The position numbers and the translations under genes are program-made. Positions 1 to 6,596 of a DNA stretch of 12,581 bases are shown piece after piece (position 1 is the stretch's first letter; every line of letters starts with the position of its first letter). Under the pieces are notes generated by a model. The model had not been told where the DNA came from and did no database searches. It was given only the letters and a program-made list of their open reading frames with translations. Source of the DNA: CAZWKI01 sp964634645 (GTDB lineage: Bacteria; Patescibacteriota; Patescibacteriia; UBA1558; S5-K13); contig CAZWKI010000031.1 of assembly GCA_964634645.1 (NCBI GenBank), positions 1 to 12,581 on the forward strand, written 5' to 3'.

Positions 1-242
1 TCTTTCATGATTTGATAAATAGAAACACTTGCATTTCCCGGAATTATTTTTTTTGCTTCTCCGCTCATTTCATCATCAATAATATGTGTTTGGTGTTTAA
101 CAATTTTTGCTCCAGCACGATGTGCCGCATCGACCATTTCAAAAGCAACTCTTAAATCACCTCCATGATTAATACCTATTTCTGGAATTACTAAGGGTTC
201 ACAATTTAATCCTAGTTCAATTTTATCAATAAAAAAATTCAT
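1..242 (-). CDS. neuB: NeuB-type nonulosonic acid synthase, N-terminal part (cut by window edge)
   Basis: The family condenses phosphoenolpyruvate with an N-acetylated hexosamine (ManNAc or a 6-deoxy diacetamido analogue) to form a nine-carbon acid such as N-acetylneuraminate or legionaminate, in the cytoplasm. Only the first 80 residues lie in the window. They show the start of the TIM barrel: EIGINHGGD at 21-29 (family pattern AEIGxNHxG), VDAAHRAGA at 37-45, and KHQTHIIDDEMS at 49-60 followed by IPGNASVSIYQIM at 67-79. The KHQTH-DEMS and PGNA-SIYEIM pattern is typical of NeuB/LegI rather than of pseudaminate synthase PseI, so sialic or legionaminic acid is more likely; this is inference from motif memory. 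The ATG at 242 lies 18 bp after the stop of the amidotransferase gene, implying one operon. No clear Shine-Dalgarno is seen. The C-terminal antifreeze-like (SAF) domain, if present, is outside the window. Confidence 0.9.
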   Translation of the reverse strand, partial: MNFFIDKIELGLNCEPLVIPEIGINHGGDLRVAFEMVDAAHRAGAKIVKHQTHIIDDEMSGEAKKIIPGNASVSIYQIMK

Positions 243-260
243 AAATTTATAATTTACTTT

Positions 261-1385
261 TTAAGGATTCCTTCTCGCCTCAATGTGTTCAGGCTTTAAT
301 CGCCATTGATTAAATGAATTTTTATAAAACAATTCTTTATTATAATGTTTTTCTATAATATTATAAAATTCAGAAAGAGAATATCCTGTAAACGCACAAA
401 AGTCTTCAATAATTTTACAATCTATCGCATGATCTCTTTCCTCTGCAAGCTTTACAGCCGCTTCTCTCGATAATATACCATATCTTATCCAACGAGATGC
501 ATAATCCGTAGCATAGGCATGACCAAATTTAGGAAATTTCATCCAAGCATTCATAAGATAACCAATACTATCTATTTGATTGAAGTCTTCTACGTGGTTT
601 GTTCTATTCCATTCATGTTCAAGGTTTTTAAATCCCCTAATTTTTGCAAATTCATAATTTTTTAGTCCATTCCATTCTATAAAATAGCTAAGATAAATTG
701 GATCAAGTTTTTCTAAATCTATTTTTGAAGGTGCTTCAAGTAAAGACAATTCTTCTTCGGGCATGCCATCAGCCACCAATTCTTGCAAATCAATTCCAGA
801 GGCAACACCGTTGTTGATTTGTGTTTTTGCGGAATAAACTTCTTCATCATCTATTCCACCATATTCATAGCTTACATTTTCACCATAAACAATCAATGGA
901 ATATTAAATTTTATTGCCATGTGCAATGGTACCGTATAAATAAACCTATCTATATACCACAAGGGTCTTCCATATTTTTCAAAAGTTAATTTAGTAATCA
1001 TTTTTCCGATCTTTCTATTTGGCTTAAAAGAAAATATATTGCACCCAAAAGCTTCAGAAATATTTCTTATATTATGATATCCTGCTGCTGTCGTGGTATA
1101 AAAATCTTCTACAGTTACCAATAAAGGATTCATATTCATTAATTCTTTCATCACATAAACCTGATAATGACTATCTTTCCCCCCACTAACCGCTATCAAA
1201 CAATCATAGTCTTTTAAATTTTTTCGACGATATTTGTCGCACAATCTTTTTAATTCTTCAAATCTTTCTTCCCAATTTACGTTCTTTTTCATATCTTCGT
1301 GTATACAAGCAATACAAATGCCATCATCATTAAATGTTATCCCTGGTCTTGTATCTGGCATAATACATTTTTTACAAAATTTCAT
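261..1385 (-). CDS. N-acetyl sugar amidotransferase (WbpG/PseA/LegA-like)
   Basis: The family is an ATP-pyrophosphatase-fold amidotransferase that converts a sugar acetamido or carboxyl group to an acetamidino/amide group, in known cases using ammonia from a HisH-like glutaminase. The protein starts MKFCKKCIMPDTRPG. Cys pairs C4/C7 and C24/C27 look like a zinc knuckle. The PP-loop SGGKDS is at 67-72, followed by HYQVYVMKE. The central and C-terminal part (GENVSYEYGG, then a region with ATDYASRWIRYG) matches the usual extension, and 374 aa is normal. I chose the ATG at 1385: the frame stays open to a TTG at 1421 that would add 12 unusual residues before the conserved Cys pair. The placement just before neuB suggests action on a nonulosonic acid or its precursor. 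No HisH/HisF partners are in the window, so the ammonia source is unseen and the exact substrate is undetermined. Confidence 0.85.
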   Translation of the reverse strand: MKFCKKCIMPDTRPGITFNDDGICIACIHEDMKKNVNWEERFEELKRLCDKYRRKNLKDYDCLIAVSGGKDSHYQVYVMKELMNMNPLLVTVEDFYTTTAAGYHNIRNISEAFGCNIFSFKPNRKIGKMITKLTFEKYGRPLWYIDRFIYTVPLHMAIKFNIPLIVYGENVSYEYGGIDDEEVYSAKTQINNGVASGIDLQELVADGMPEEELSLLEAPSKIDLEKLDPIYLSYFIEWNGLKNYEFAKIRGFKNLEHEWNRTNHVEDFNQIDSIGYLMNAWMKFPKFGHAYATDYASRWIRYGILSREAAVKLAEERDHAIDCKIIEDFCAFTGYSLSEFYNIIEKHYNKELFYKNSFNQWRLKPEHIEARRNP

Positions 1386-1424
1386 AAAATTTATATTTAA
1401 ATTAATAAATTTATATTTCAAAAA

Positions 1425-2579
1425 TTAGAACAATTTAATCCATTTTTTTATTCTCTTATGATAACTGTCTGTTTTTTTATTTAATAAAACACGAATATTA
1501 GCGTAGTCTTTTTTAATTATATTTTCTTTTTGTAGGCTATTATTTAATTTTTCTTTTAGTTCATTAACAAAACTAGAGCTATCTAGTTTGATGCACCTAT
1601 TAGACAATTCGAGTTCGTTATATAGGGCAGATATCTGTTCATGTCCAGCTAAACCTATAGTGGGTATATTCATACCAATACCACATACATTAGCATGAAA
1701 TCTCATCCCAATAATACATCTACATATTCTATATAAATCATAAATTTGTTCTATAGATTCCCATTCTGTAAAAAATGGAGCTACCGCAATTTTCTCTCTT
1801 TTATATTTATCTTCAATTCCATTTATTAATATACCAATTGTGGTTATATCCTGTTGTGTGTGTGGAAATAAAATTATTTTATAATTTACATTTTCTTTTA
1901 AAATATCCCTTATAAATTCGGATATCAATAAATTAAAATTTTTAATGTTTAAATTTTTATTAAAACTTTTATTAAATAAATCGTTTGTTATATTTAAACC
2001 TATCCAAACATCGTTTTTGTTATATAAATTAAATTGAGAGTATTTTTTTGGTTCAAAGAAAAAACCATTATCTGGTACTTTAACTATCTTGTTTTTAAAA
2101 GCACCGTATCTTTTTTGAAGTCTTTCAAAACTACCATCATTTCTTACCGTAACAAACCAATTTTGATTTTCCGTAATAATATTAAGAAATTTTTCAAATT
2201 TATCAACATTCTTTTTTTTAATTTCTCCATATTCGTGATAGCCCATGGCATTAACTAAAACTGGAACTTTAATTTTTTTTATTAATTGCTCTGTAAAATC
2301 AATGGTTGTCCCCGTATTAGAATAATCCCATTTTAAATCAAAAAAACCCCCTCCACCAATTATTAATAAATTATGTTTATTTACAAGTTCTACAAAACTT
2401 TCATTAAAACTCATTTCGTCTCTGTTTTTATAAAACCTTCTGATTTCCAATTGAGTAAATTCAGCAGAAATATTTTTAACAAATTTTTTATAAAAACCTC
2501 GATGATTAGCGAAATCACCTATGTTTCCAACAAAAGAAGCAAGATGTAAAATTTTTAATTTTCTACTACTTTTAATCAT
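1425..2579 (-). CDS. Polysaccharide pyruvyl transferase family protein (CsaB/WcaK-like)
   Basis: The 384-aa protein belongs to the family that transfers a pyruvyl ketal from phosphoenolpyruvate to sugars of surface polysaccharides. Its GT-B-like two-domain layout is visible. The N-terminal half has LHLASFVGNIGDFANHRG at 11-28, IIGGGGFFDL at 73-82 (glycine-rich loop) and VPVLVNAMGYHEYG at 105-118. The C-terminal half has ILFPHTQQD at 236-244 and the family signature GMRFHAN at 291-297 (usually S/GMRxHA), then IPTIGLAGHEQI. Length is typical. The ATG at 2579 follows the flippase stop by 29 bp; the end lies 39 bp before the amidotransferase ATG. No Shine-Dalgarno is evident. It looks by eye even more A+T-rich, with many Asn, Lys and Ile, than fcl and gmd. 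Pyruvylation of the glycan is the family-based expectation, but several family members have other or unknown activities. Confidence 0.82.
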   Translation of the reverse strand: MIKSSRKLKILHLASFVGNIGDFANHRGFYKKFVKNISAEFTQLEIRRFYKNRDEMSFNESFVELVNKHNLLIIGGGGFFDLKWDYSNTGTTIDFTEQLIKKIKVPVLVNAMGYHEYGEIKKKNVDKFEKFLNIITENQNWFVTVRNDGSFERLQKRYGAFKNKIVKVPDNGFFFEPKKYSQFNLYNKNDVWIGLNITNDLFNKSFNKNLNIKNFNLLISEFIRDILKENVNYKIILFPHTQQDITTIGILINGIEDKYKREKIAVAPFFTEWESIEQIYDLYRICRCIIGMRFHANVCGIGMNIPTIGLAGHEQISALYNELELSNRCIKLDSSSFVNELKEKLNNSLQKENIIKKDYANIRVLLNKKTDSYHKRIKKWIKLF

Positions 2580-2608
2580 TTTGGTTATAATAAATTACAA
2601 TTAACATT

Positions 2609-3886
2609 TTATTTTTTAATGAGTTTATTTGTAATAAATAATACTGGCCCAATCGAATACGATATTAACGTCGCAAAAGCAGCACCAGAAAGACCAAGAC
2701 GTGGGATTAATATCAAATTTAAAATCACGTTGGTCAGCATAGAAAAAAGATTATAATAAAAAATAGTCAAAACAAAATTTTCTGCTAAAAAGTATTGAGT
2801 AATCGCCGTACTAAGAAATAGTCCCACGCCTGACCAAACATATATTTGTAAAATTATAACCGCTGCCATATATTCTTGACCAAAAATTACAGACACAATC
2901 CATGGGGCCAAAATAGTTGATGGTATAGCAATAACGACGGCAACACCAACCATCAAAAAATATAGGGCTTTCAATCTTTTTTTATAAGTATTATAATCGG
3001 TTTTCTTAGCATTTACAATGGCTGGAAACAGTGATCCACAAATGATTGCCGGAACAAAATACCATATTTCTACTAATTTAACTGCCGCTGCATAAAGACC
3101 CACTTCAAAATTTCCCAACATCTGACCAATCATTACTTGATCAATTTTTAAATAAATAAATCCAGCAACTGCAGCAAGCATTAATGGCCATGAATTTTTT
3201 AATATTTCAAAAGCTAAAATTTTATCGAATCTCCAATCTTTTACTTTGAAACCCTGCTTACGATATGTTATAAAAAAACCAATTCCTTGCCACAAAGAAT
3301 CCAGAACATATATAGCCATAATCCAAATTATGCCCTTGCCAAGTAATATAACTAAGATTTTAAATAAAGAAGATATAAATGTAGCTATCATAACTACACG
3401 AACATTTTTTTTGGATTCTACTTTTGCATAGAAAAATGTATTAATAACATTTATAGATTGTAAAATAAAAGTAAAAGCAAATGAAATTATCAAAAATCTG
3501 CTTATAAAATTATTTTTCAATAATAAAGTTACGAAGCAAACAAGAAAAAAAGTAGCTGTGCCACCAATTAATTTCAAACGAAAACCTGTTCCAAGTAATT
3601 CATCTCTTTTTTCAGGAAATTTAACTAATTCTCGATTTAAAATTCCGCCTATTCCAAAATCTGCAAAAAAAGAAAATAAACCAGCAAAAGCAATTGCATA
3701 ACTCAAAGTTCCAAAATTCCCTGGTCCTAAATAGCGAGCAAGCCAAGCTCCAATAAAAAAAGAAACAACCAATGAAAACATCTGTCCAAAAAACATCCAT
3801 CCTGTATTTCTAAAATACTTTTGAAATCCTGAATGATTCCAAATTTCTAATATTCTATATTTTATTTTTAAAAAAGAAATCGGCAT
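2609..3886 (-). CDS. Wzx-type polysaccharide flippase (MOP superfamily)
   Basis: This 425-aa polytopic membrane protein would flip lipid-linked oligosaccharide repeat units across the inner membrane. It has about twelve hydrophobic segments along its whole length, separated by short basic loops. The N-terminal block NTGWMFFGQMFSLVVSFFIG, followed by ARYLGPGNFGTLSYA and DFGIGGILNREL, is the characteristic Wzx/PST start. The block SWPLMLAAVAGFIYLKIDQ and VMIGQMLG near residue 235-255 is the typical second-half signature. Wzx proteins are usually 400-480 aa, so this is full length. Its ATG lies 3 bp after the stop of the small HTH gene, so the two are almost certainly co-transcribed and may be translationally coupled. 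The pyruvyl transferase-family gene follows after 29 bp. The substrate cannot be read from the sequence; the neighbours suggest a repeat unit with fucose and a nonulosonic acid. Confidence 0.93.
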   Translation of the reverse strand: MPISFLKIKYRILEIWNHSGFQKYFRNTGWMFFGQMFSLVVSFFIGAWLARYLGPGNFGTLSYAIAFAGLFSFFADFGIGGILNRELVKFPEKRDELLGTGFRLKLIGGTATFFLVCFVTLLLKNNFISRFLIISFAFTFILQSINVINTFFYAKVESKKNVRVVMIATFISSLFKILVILLGKGIIWIMAIYVLDSLWQGIGFFITYRKQGFKVKDWRFDKILAFEILKNSWPLMLAAVAGFIYLKIDQVMIGQMLGNFEVGLYAAAVKLVEIWYFVPAIICGSLFPAIVNAKKTDYNTYKKRLKALYFLMVGVAVVIAIPSTILAPWIVSVIFGQEYMAAVIILQIYVWSGVGLFLSTAITQYFLAENFVLTIFYYNLFSMLTNVILNLILIPRLGLSGAAFATLISYSIGPVLFITNKLIKK

Positions 3887-3889
3887 AAA

Positions 3890-4132
3890 TTACCAATCCT
3901 TTATTTTTTCAATTGTTTTATGTTTTAAATCAAGATATTTATCAACCGCTTTCTTCTCAACCTCTGGGGAAATCATTTTTAGTATTTCTAAACCCAAAAT
4001 TCTATATTGCTTTCCAACTTTGTTTGCCTTTAAAAGACCGCTTTTGAGCATTCTTTTAATTGTGCTATTACTAACCTTTAATATTTCTTCAGTTTCCCTT
4101 GGTGTATAAACTTCATTTGGTTTAATTTCCAT
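3890..4132 (-). CDS. Small excisionase/MerR-type helix-turn-helix protein
   Basis: An 80-aa protein with one HTH_17-like (excisionase, MerR-like) DNA-binding domain: VYTPRETEEILKVSNSTIKRMLKSG at about 8-32, then GLLKANKVGKQYRILG at 32-47, which forms the usual wing with a conserved K/R-x-YR. The C-terminal part (about 48-80) is a charged helix rich in Lys and Glu with no second domain. It has no integrase or phage neighbour, so an excisionase role is unlikely. It lies 3 bp upstream of the flippase gene and downstream of an array of nine heptamer repeats and a near-consensus promoter. I infer an autoregulatory transcription factor of the glycan-export operon. The ATG at 4132 directly abuts the last heptamer copy (4134-4140) and has no Shine-Dalgarno. 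An alternative is a chromosome-architectural or antitoxin-like DNA binder. Confidence 0.85.
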   Translation of the reverse strand: MEIKPNEVYTPRETEEILKVSNSTIKRMLKSGLLKANKVGKQYRILGLEILKMISPEVEKKAVDKYLDLKHKTIEKIKDW

Positions 4133-4133
4133 A

Positions 4134-4244
4134 TACGAATCATTTAATAATTCAAATATACTAATGCGTACTAATTATACGAATTTCATTTGTATTATTG
4201 GTATTATTAGTACAATTCGTATATTAGCATTATTGTCATTAGTA
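4134..4244. repeat. Array of nine ATTNGTA/TACNAAT heptamers in two opposed blocks
   Basis: Plus-strand TACNAAT copies lie at 4134-4140 (N=G), 4159-4165 (T), 4169-4175 (T) and 4178-4184 (G). ATTNGTA copies lie at 4188-4194 (T), 4197-4203 (G), 4206-4212 (A), 4215-4221 (C) and 4238-4244 (A). The four copies 4188-4221 repeat exactly every 9 bp and carry each of the four bases at the variable position. A degenerate copy (ATTAGCA) is at 4223-4229. Longer perfect inverted arms are embedded: tatactaatg 4157-4166 with cattagtata 4237-4246, and tatacgaatt 4176-4185 with aattcgtata 4214-4223. The array covers the promoter -10 and the leader of the HTH gene. It could be a cluster of operator half-sites or an RNA with alternative hairpins. 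I am certain of the repeat; its function is inferred. Confidence 0.9.
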
Positions 4245-4270
4245 TATCACTGGGTGTCATTGGGTGTCAA
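4241..4270 (-). promoter_or_regulatory. Promoter of the HTH-wzx-pyruvyl transferase-amidotransferase-neuB operon
   Basis: On the minus strand a consensus -35 TTGACA (4265-4270) and a -10 TATACT (4241-4246) are separated by 18 bp. Transcription would start near 4234, giving a leader of about 100 nt that carries most of the heptamer array. The -10 overlaps one heptamer (4238-4244) and the outer inverted-repeat arm (4237-4246), so binding there should block RNA polymerase. This is the strongest sigma-70-like promoter in the window. The assignment rests on sequence match only. Confidence 0.65.
4251..4269. repeat. 10-bp tandem duplication over the -35 region
   Basis: The 9-mer tgggtgtca occurs at 4251-4259 and again at 4261-4269, offset by 10 bp (one helical turn). 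The copy at 4261-4269 supplies most of the -35 hexamer of the operon promoter; the other lies in the spacer. It may be a two-site regulator-binding element or a small slippage duplication. Confidence 0.75.
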
Positions 4271-4275
4271 ATTAA

Positions 4276-5229
4276 TTAAATTTTGTTATTAATATACCAG
4301 TCATAAGTTCTTTTTATACCTTCTTCTAAATTTATAGTATATTTCCAACCAAGTTTATTTATTTTTGAAACATCTAATAATTTCTGAAGTGTTCCATCTG
4401 GCTTGCTAGTATCCCAAATAATATCTCCATAAAAATTCGTTACTTTTTTAACGGTTTCTGCTAACTCTTTTATTTTTAGATCAATTCCGGTTCCCAAATT
4501 TACAAAAATATCCCCCTTTTCATTTTGATCACTGGTTGGATTGAAGTTATTCATAAGAAATATACATCCATCTGCCATATCATCAACATGCAAAAACTCT
4601 CTTCTCACATTTCCAGTACCCCAAACTTCTACATTTTTAGAATTATTTATTTTTGCTTCATGAAATTTGCGAATTAAAGCTGGTAAGACATGAGAAGTTT
4701 CAAGATCAAAATTATCATTTTGTCCATATAAATTTGTAGGCATTACTGCTATAAAATTCGTCGAGTATTGTCTATTATAGCTTTGACACATCTTTATTCC
4801 TGCTATTTTTGCAATTGCATATGGCTCATTAGTACTCTCAAGAATGCCCGTAAGTAAATATTCTTCTTTTATTGGTTGATTACAATCTCTTGGATAAATA
4901 CAAGAAGAGCCAAGAAATAATAATTTTTTGACTCCACTTAAATATGAACTGTGTATTATGTTATTTTGAATTTGAAGGTTTTGATAAATGAACTCTGCTG
5001 GATAAGTATTGTTTGCAAGTATTCCACCAACTTTTGCAGCTGCCAAGAAAACATATTCTGGTTTTTCTGTTCGAAAAAAATCTAATGCCTTTTCTTGATT
5101 TGTAAGATCCAACTCTTTGGAGGTTCTATAAATCAAATTAGTATATCCGTCTTTTTCTAATCTTCTAATAAGTGCAGAACCAACAAGCCCATTGTGTCCT
5201 GCAACATAAATTTTGGCATTTTTATCCAT
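4276..5229 (-). CDS. fcl: GDP-L-fucose synthase
   Basis: The enzyme epimerises and reduces GDP-4-keto-6-deoxy-D-mannose to GDP-L-fucose with NADPH (cytoplasmic; also called WcaG). The 317-aa protein is a typical short-chain dehydrogenase: nucleotide-binding GHNGLVG at 11-17, AAAKVGGI at 63-70, NNTYPAEFIYQNL at 73-85, catalytic SSCIYP at 108-113 and YAIAK at 137-141. It also has PTNLYGQNDNFD and the REFLHVDDMADGC segment expected of the family. Length is standard (about 310-320 aa). It follows gmd after 32 bp, giving the usual gmd-fcl pair. There is no obvious Shine-Dalgarno before the ATG at 5229. The catalytic residues all appear intact, so it should be active. Confidence 0.96.
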   Translation of the reverse strand: MDKNAKIYVAGHNGLVGSALIRRLEKDGYTNLIYRTSKELDLTNQEKALDFFRTEKPEYVFLAAAKVGGILANNTYPAEFIYQNLQIQNNIIHSSYLSGVKKLLFLGSSCIYPRDCNQPIKEEYLLTGILESTNEPYAIAKIAGIKMCQSYNRQYSTNFIAVMPTNLYGQNDNFDLETSHVLPALIRKFHEAKINNSKNVEVWGTGNVRREFLHVDDMADGCIFLMNNFNPTSDQNEKGDIFVNLGTGIDLKIKELAETVKKVTNFYGDIIWDTSKPDGTLQKLLDVSKINKLGWKYTINLEEGIKRTYDWYINNKI

Positions 5230-5261
5230 TTGTTTTTATTTTAACAATTTTTTAATAAAGA

Positions 5262-6309
5262 TTATTTTGCCAAATTCTTAAGCTCTGACCTCATCATTAT
5301 TTCAACGAGTTCTTTAAATGTTACTTGTGGCTGCCAACCAAGAAGTTGTCTTGCCTTACTAGGGTCTCCGCACAAAATATCTACTTCTGTTGGACGAAAA
5401 TATTTTTTGTCTATCTCTATTATTACTTTATTTGTATTTCTATCAATTCCAACTTCTTCAAGTCCTGTTCCAGACCATTCAATATCAAAACCAATATATC
5501 TTCCTGCTGTTTCAACAAATTCTCGAACAGAACGAGTCTCTCCTGTTGCTATTACATAATCATCTGGTTTTTCTTGTTGAAGCATCATCCACATAGCCAC
5601 CACATAATCTTTTGCATATCCCCAATCTCTTTTTGCATCAAGATTTCCCAAATAAATTTTGTCTTGTTTGCCTAATTTTATATTAGTCAAACCATGAGTA
5701 ATTTTTTTTGTCACAAAAGTTTCTCCTCTTCTTGGAGACTCATGATTAAACAACATTCCATTGCAAATAAACATGTTATATGATTCTCTGTAATTCACAC
5801 AAAGATGATGAGCATATACTTTTGCACAACCATAAGGACTTCTTGGATAAAATGGTGTTGTTTCTTTTTGTGGTGTCTCTAATACCTTTCCAAACATTTC
5901 AGAAGATCCTGCTTGATAGAATTTGGTTTGAATATTAGAGTCTTTTATTGCATCAAGAAGACGAAGCGTTCCAAGAGCTACAATATTTCCAGTAAAAACT
6001 GGCAAATCAAAACTAACCCTTACGTGGCTCTGCGCTCCTAAATTATATATTTCATCTGGCTTAACCTTTTCCAAAATTCTACTAATATTACTACCGTCTG
6101 TGAGATCTCCATAGTGAAGAAACAATCTAACGTCTTTCTCGTGTGGATCTTGATAAATATGGTCAATTCTTNNNNNNNNNNATTCTTGCGGTATTAATAG
6201 TACTAGCTCTTCTTATAATTCCATGAACTTCATAGCCTTTTGACAATAAAAGCTCTGCCAAATAAGACCCGTCTTGACCAGTAATTCCTGTAATTAATGC
6301 TTTTTTCAT
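5262..6309 (-). CDS. gmd: GDP-mannose 4,6-dehydratase (interrupted by an assembly gap)
   Basis: The enzyme converts GDP-D-mannose to GDP-4-keto-6-deoxy-D-mannose, the substrate of the next gene. The N-terminus from the ATG at 6309 reads MKKALITGITGQDGSYLAEL (GxxGxxG at 8-14), then YEVHGIIRRASTINTAR. A 10-N run follows, then RIDHIYQDPHEKDVRL, LTDGSNISRILE, SSEMFG and the catalytic SPYGCAK. The signature NHESPRRGETFVTKKI and RDWGYAKDYV are present. As written the gap shifts the frame and yields a TGA. The two flanks share the 6 bp AAGAAT; merging them removes 16 bp and gives 1032 bp, an in-frame 343-aa protein with NTARIDHIYQDP, exactly the family pattern. In that numbering SSE is 130-132, catalytic Tyr 154 and Lys 158. 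I therefore regard the gene as intact in the organism. It has a candidate promoter at 6337-6365 and lies first in the gmd-fcl operon. Confidence 0.94.
6172..6181. other. Assembly gap (10 N) inside gmd
   Basis: Ten N separate two contig ends. The minus-strand sequence ends in GCAAGAAT before the gap and resumes with AAGAATTGAC after it, so the ends share 6 bp. The gap is probably a placeholder inserted by a scaffolder between overlapping contigs rather than missing sequence. Confidence 0.85.
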
Positions 6310-6336
6310 AATATATTACTTTAATAATAATATTGC

Positions 6337-6365
6337 ATCTTATAACAAAATAATATAAAAAACAA
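6337..6365 (-). promoter_or_regulatory. Candidate promoter of gmd-fcl
   Basis: On the minus strand -35 TTGTTT (6360-6365) and -10 TAAGAT (6337-6342) are 17 bp apart; TATAAG at 6339-6344 is an alternative -10 with a 15-bp spacer. The leader would be about 20-25 nt. In so AT-rich a region such matches arise by chance, so this is tentative; it is supported by the long gene-free stretch upstream. Confidence 0.35.
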
Positions 6366-6374
6366 GTAGTCTAT

Positions 6375-6393
6375 ATGTTATTTATAATAACAT
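6375..6393. repeat. AT-rich hairpin upstream of gmd promoter
   Basis: Perfect 8-bp arms ATGTTATT and AATAACAT enclose a 3-nt loop (TAT). It lies just upstream of the candidate gmd -35. It may be a regulator-binding palindrome. No U-tract follows on either strand, so it is not a standard intrinsic terminator. Confidence 0.5.
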
Positions 6394-6404
6394 CCAAAAC
6401 CCCA

Positions 6405-6532
6405 ATAATCAATAAACAAACAACAACCAATCACCAAATCCCAAAATTCAAATAATAAATAATAATCAAGCACCTAATTTGATTTTTTAATATTAAAATT
6501 TATTTGGTTATTGTTATTTGTGTATTGATTAT
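6405..6532. repeat. Imperfect inverted repeat, possible miniature element
   Basis: The arm 6405-6439 resembles the reverse complement of 6502-6532. Shared cores include ATAATCAATA (6405-6414 against 6523-6532) and CCAAAT (6434-6439 against 6502-6507), with a few substitutions and a small indel between. About 62 bp lie between the arms. The left arm and what follows it are nearly free of G on the plus strand. It could be a degraded miniature inverted-repeat element or an intergenic repeat common in this genome. No transposase or target duplication is visible. Confidence 0.45.
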
Positions 6533-6596
6533 CAAATACAATAGTTTTATATTAAAACATTTTATCTCTTTAGATTGAAACCAGACACCCGTTTAA

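Noticed and set aside
1386..1421. TTG-initiated 12-residue extension of the amidotransferase
   Set aside because: The extension is Asn/Ile/Lys-rich, and the ATG at 1385 places the conserved CxxC at the N-terminus as in the family.
4134..4244. CRISPR array or recombinase attachment site
   Set aside because: Units are 7-bp degenerate motifs in both orientations without unique spacers, and no integrase or Cas gene is near.
5325..5675. Plus-strand open frames opposite gmd (116 and 68 codons)
   Set aside because: They lie wholly antisense to conserved gmd coding sequence, have Cys/Ser/Phe-rich low-complexity translations and no start context.
5262..6125. A 287-aa short gmd starting at TTG 6125
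   Set aside because: The conserved N-terminal nucleotide-binding domain is present just beyond the N gap, so this start is an artefact of the gap.
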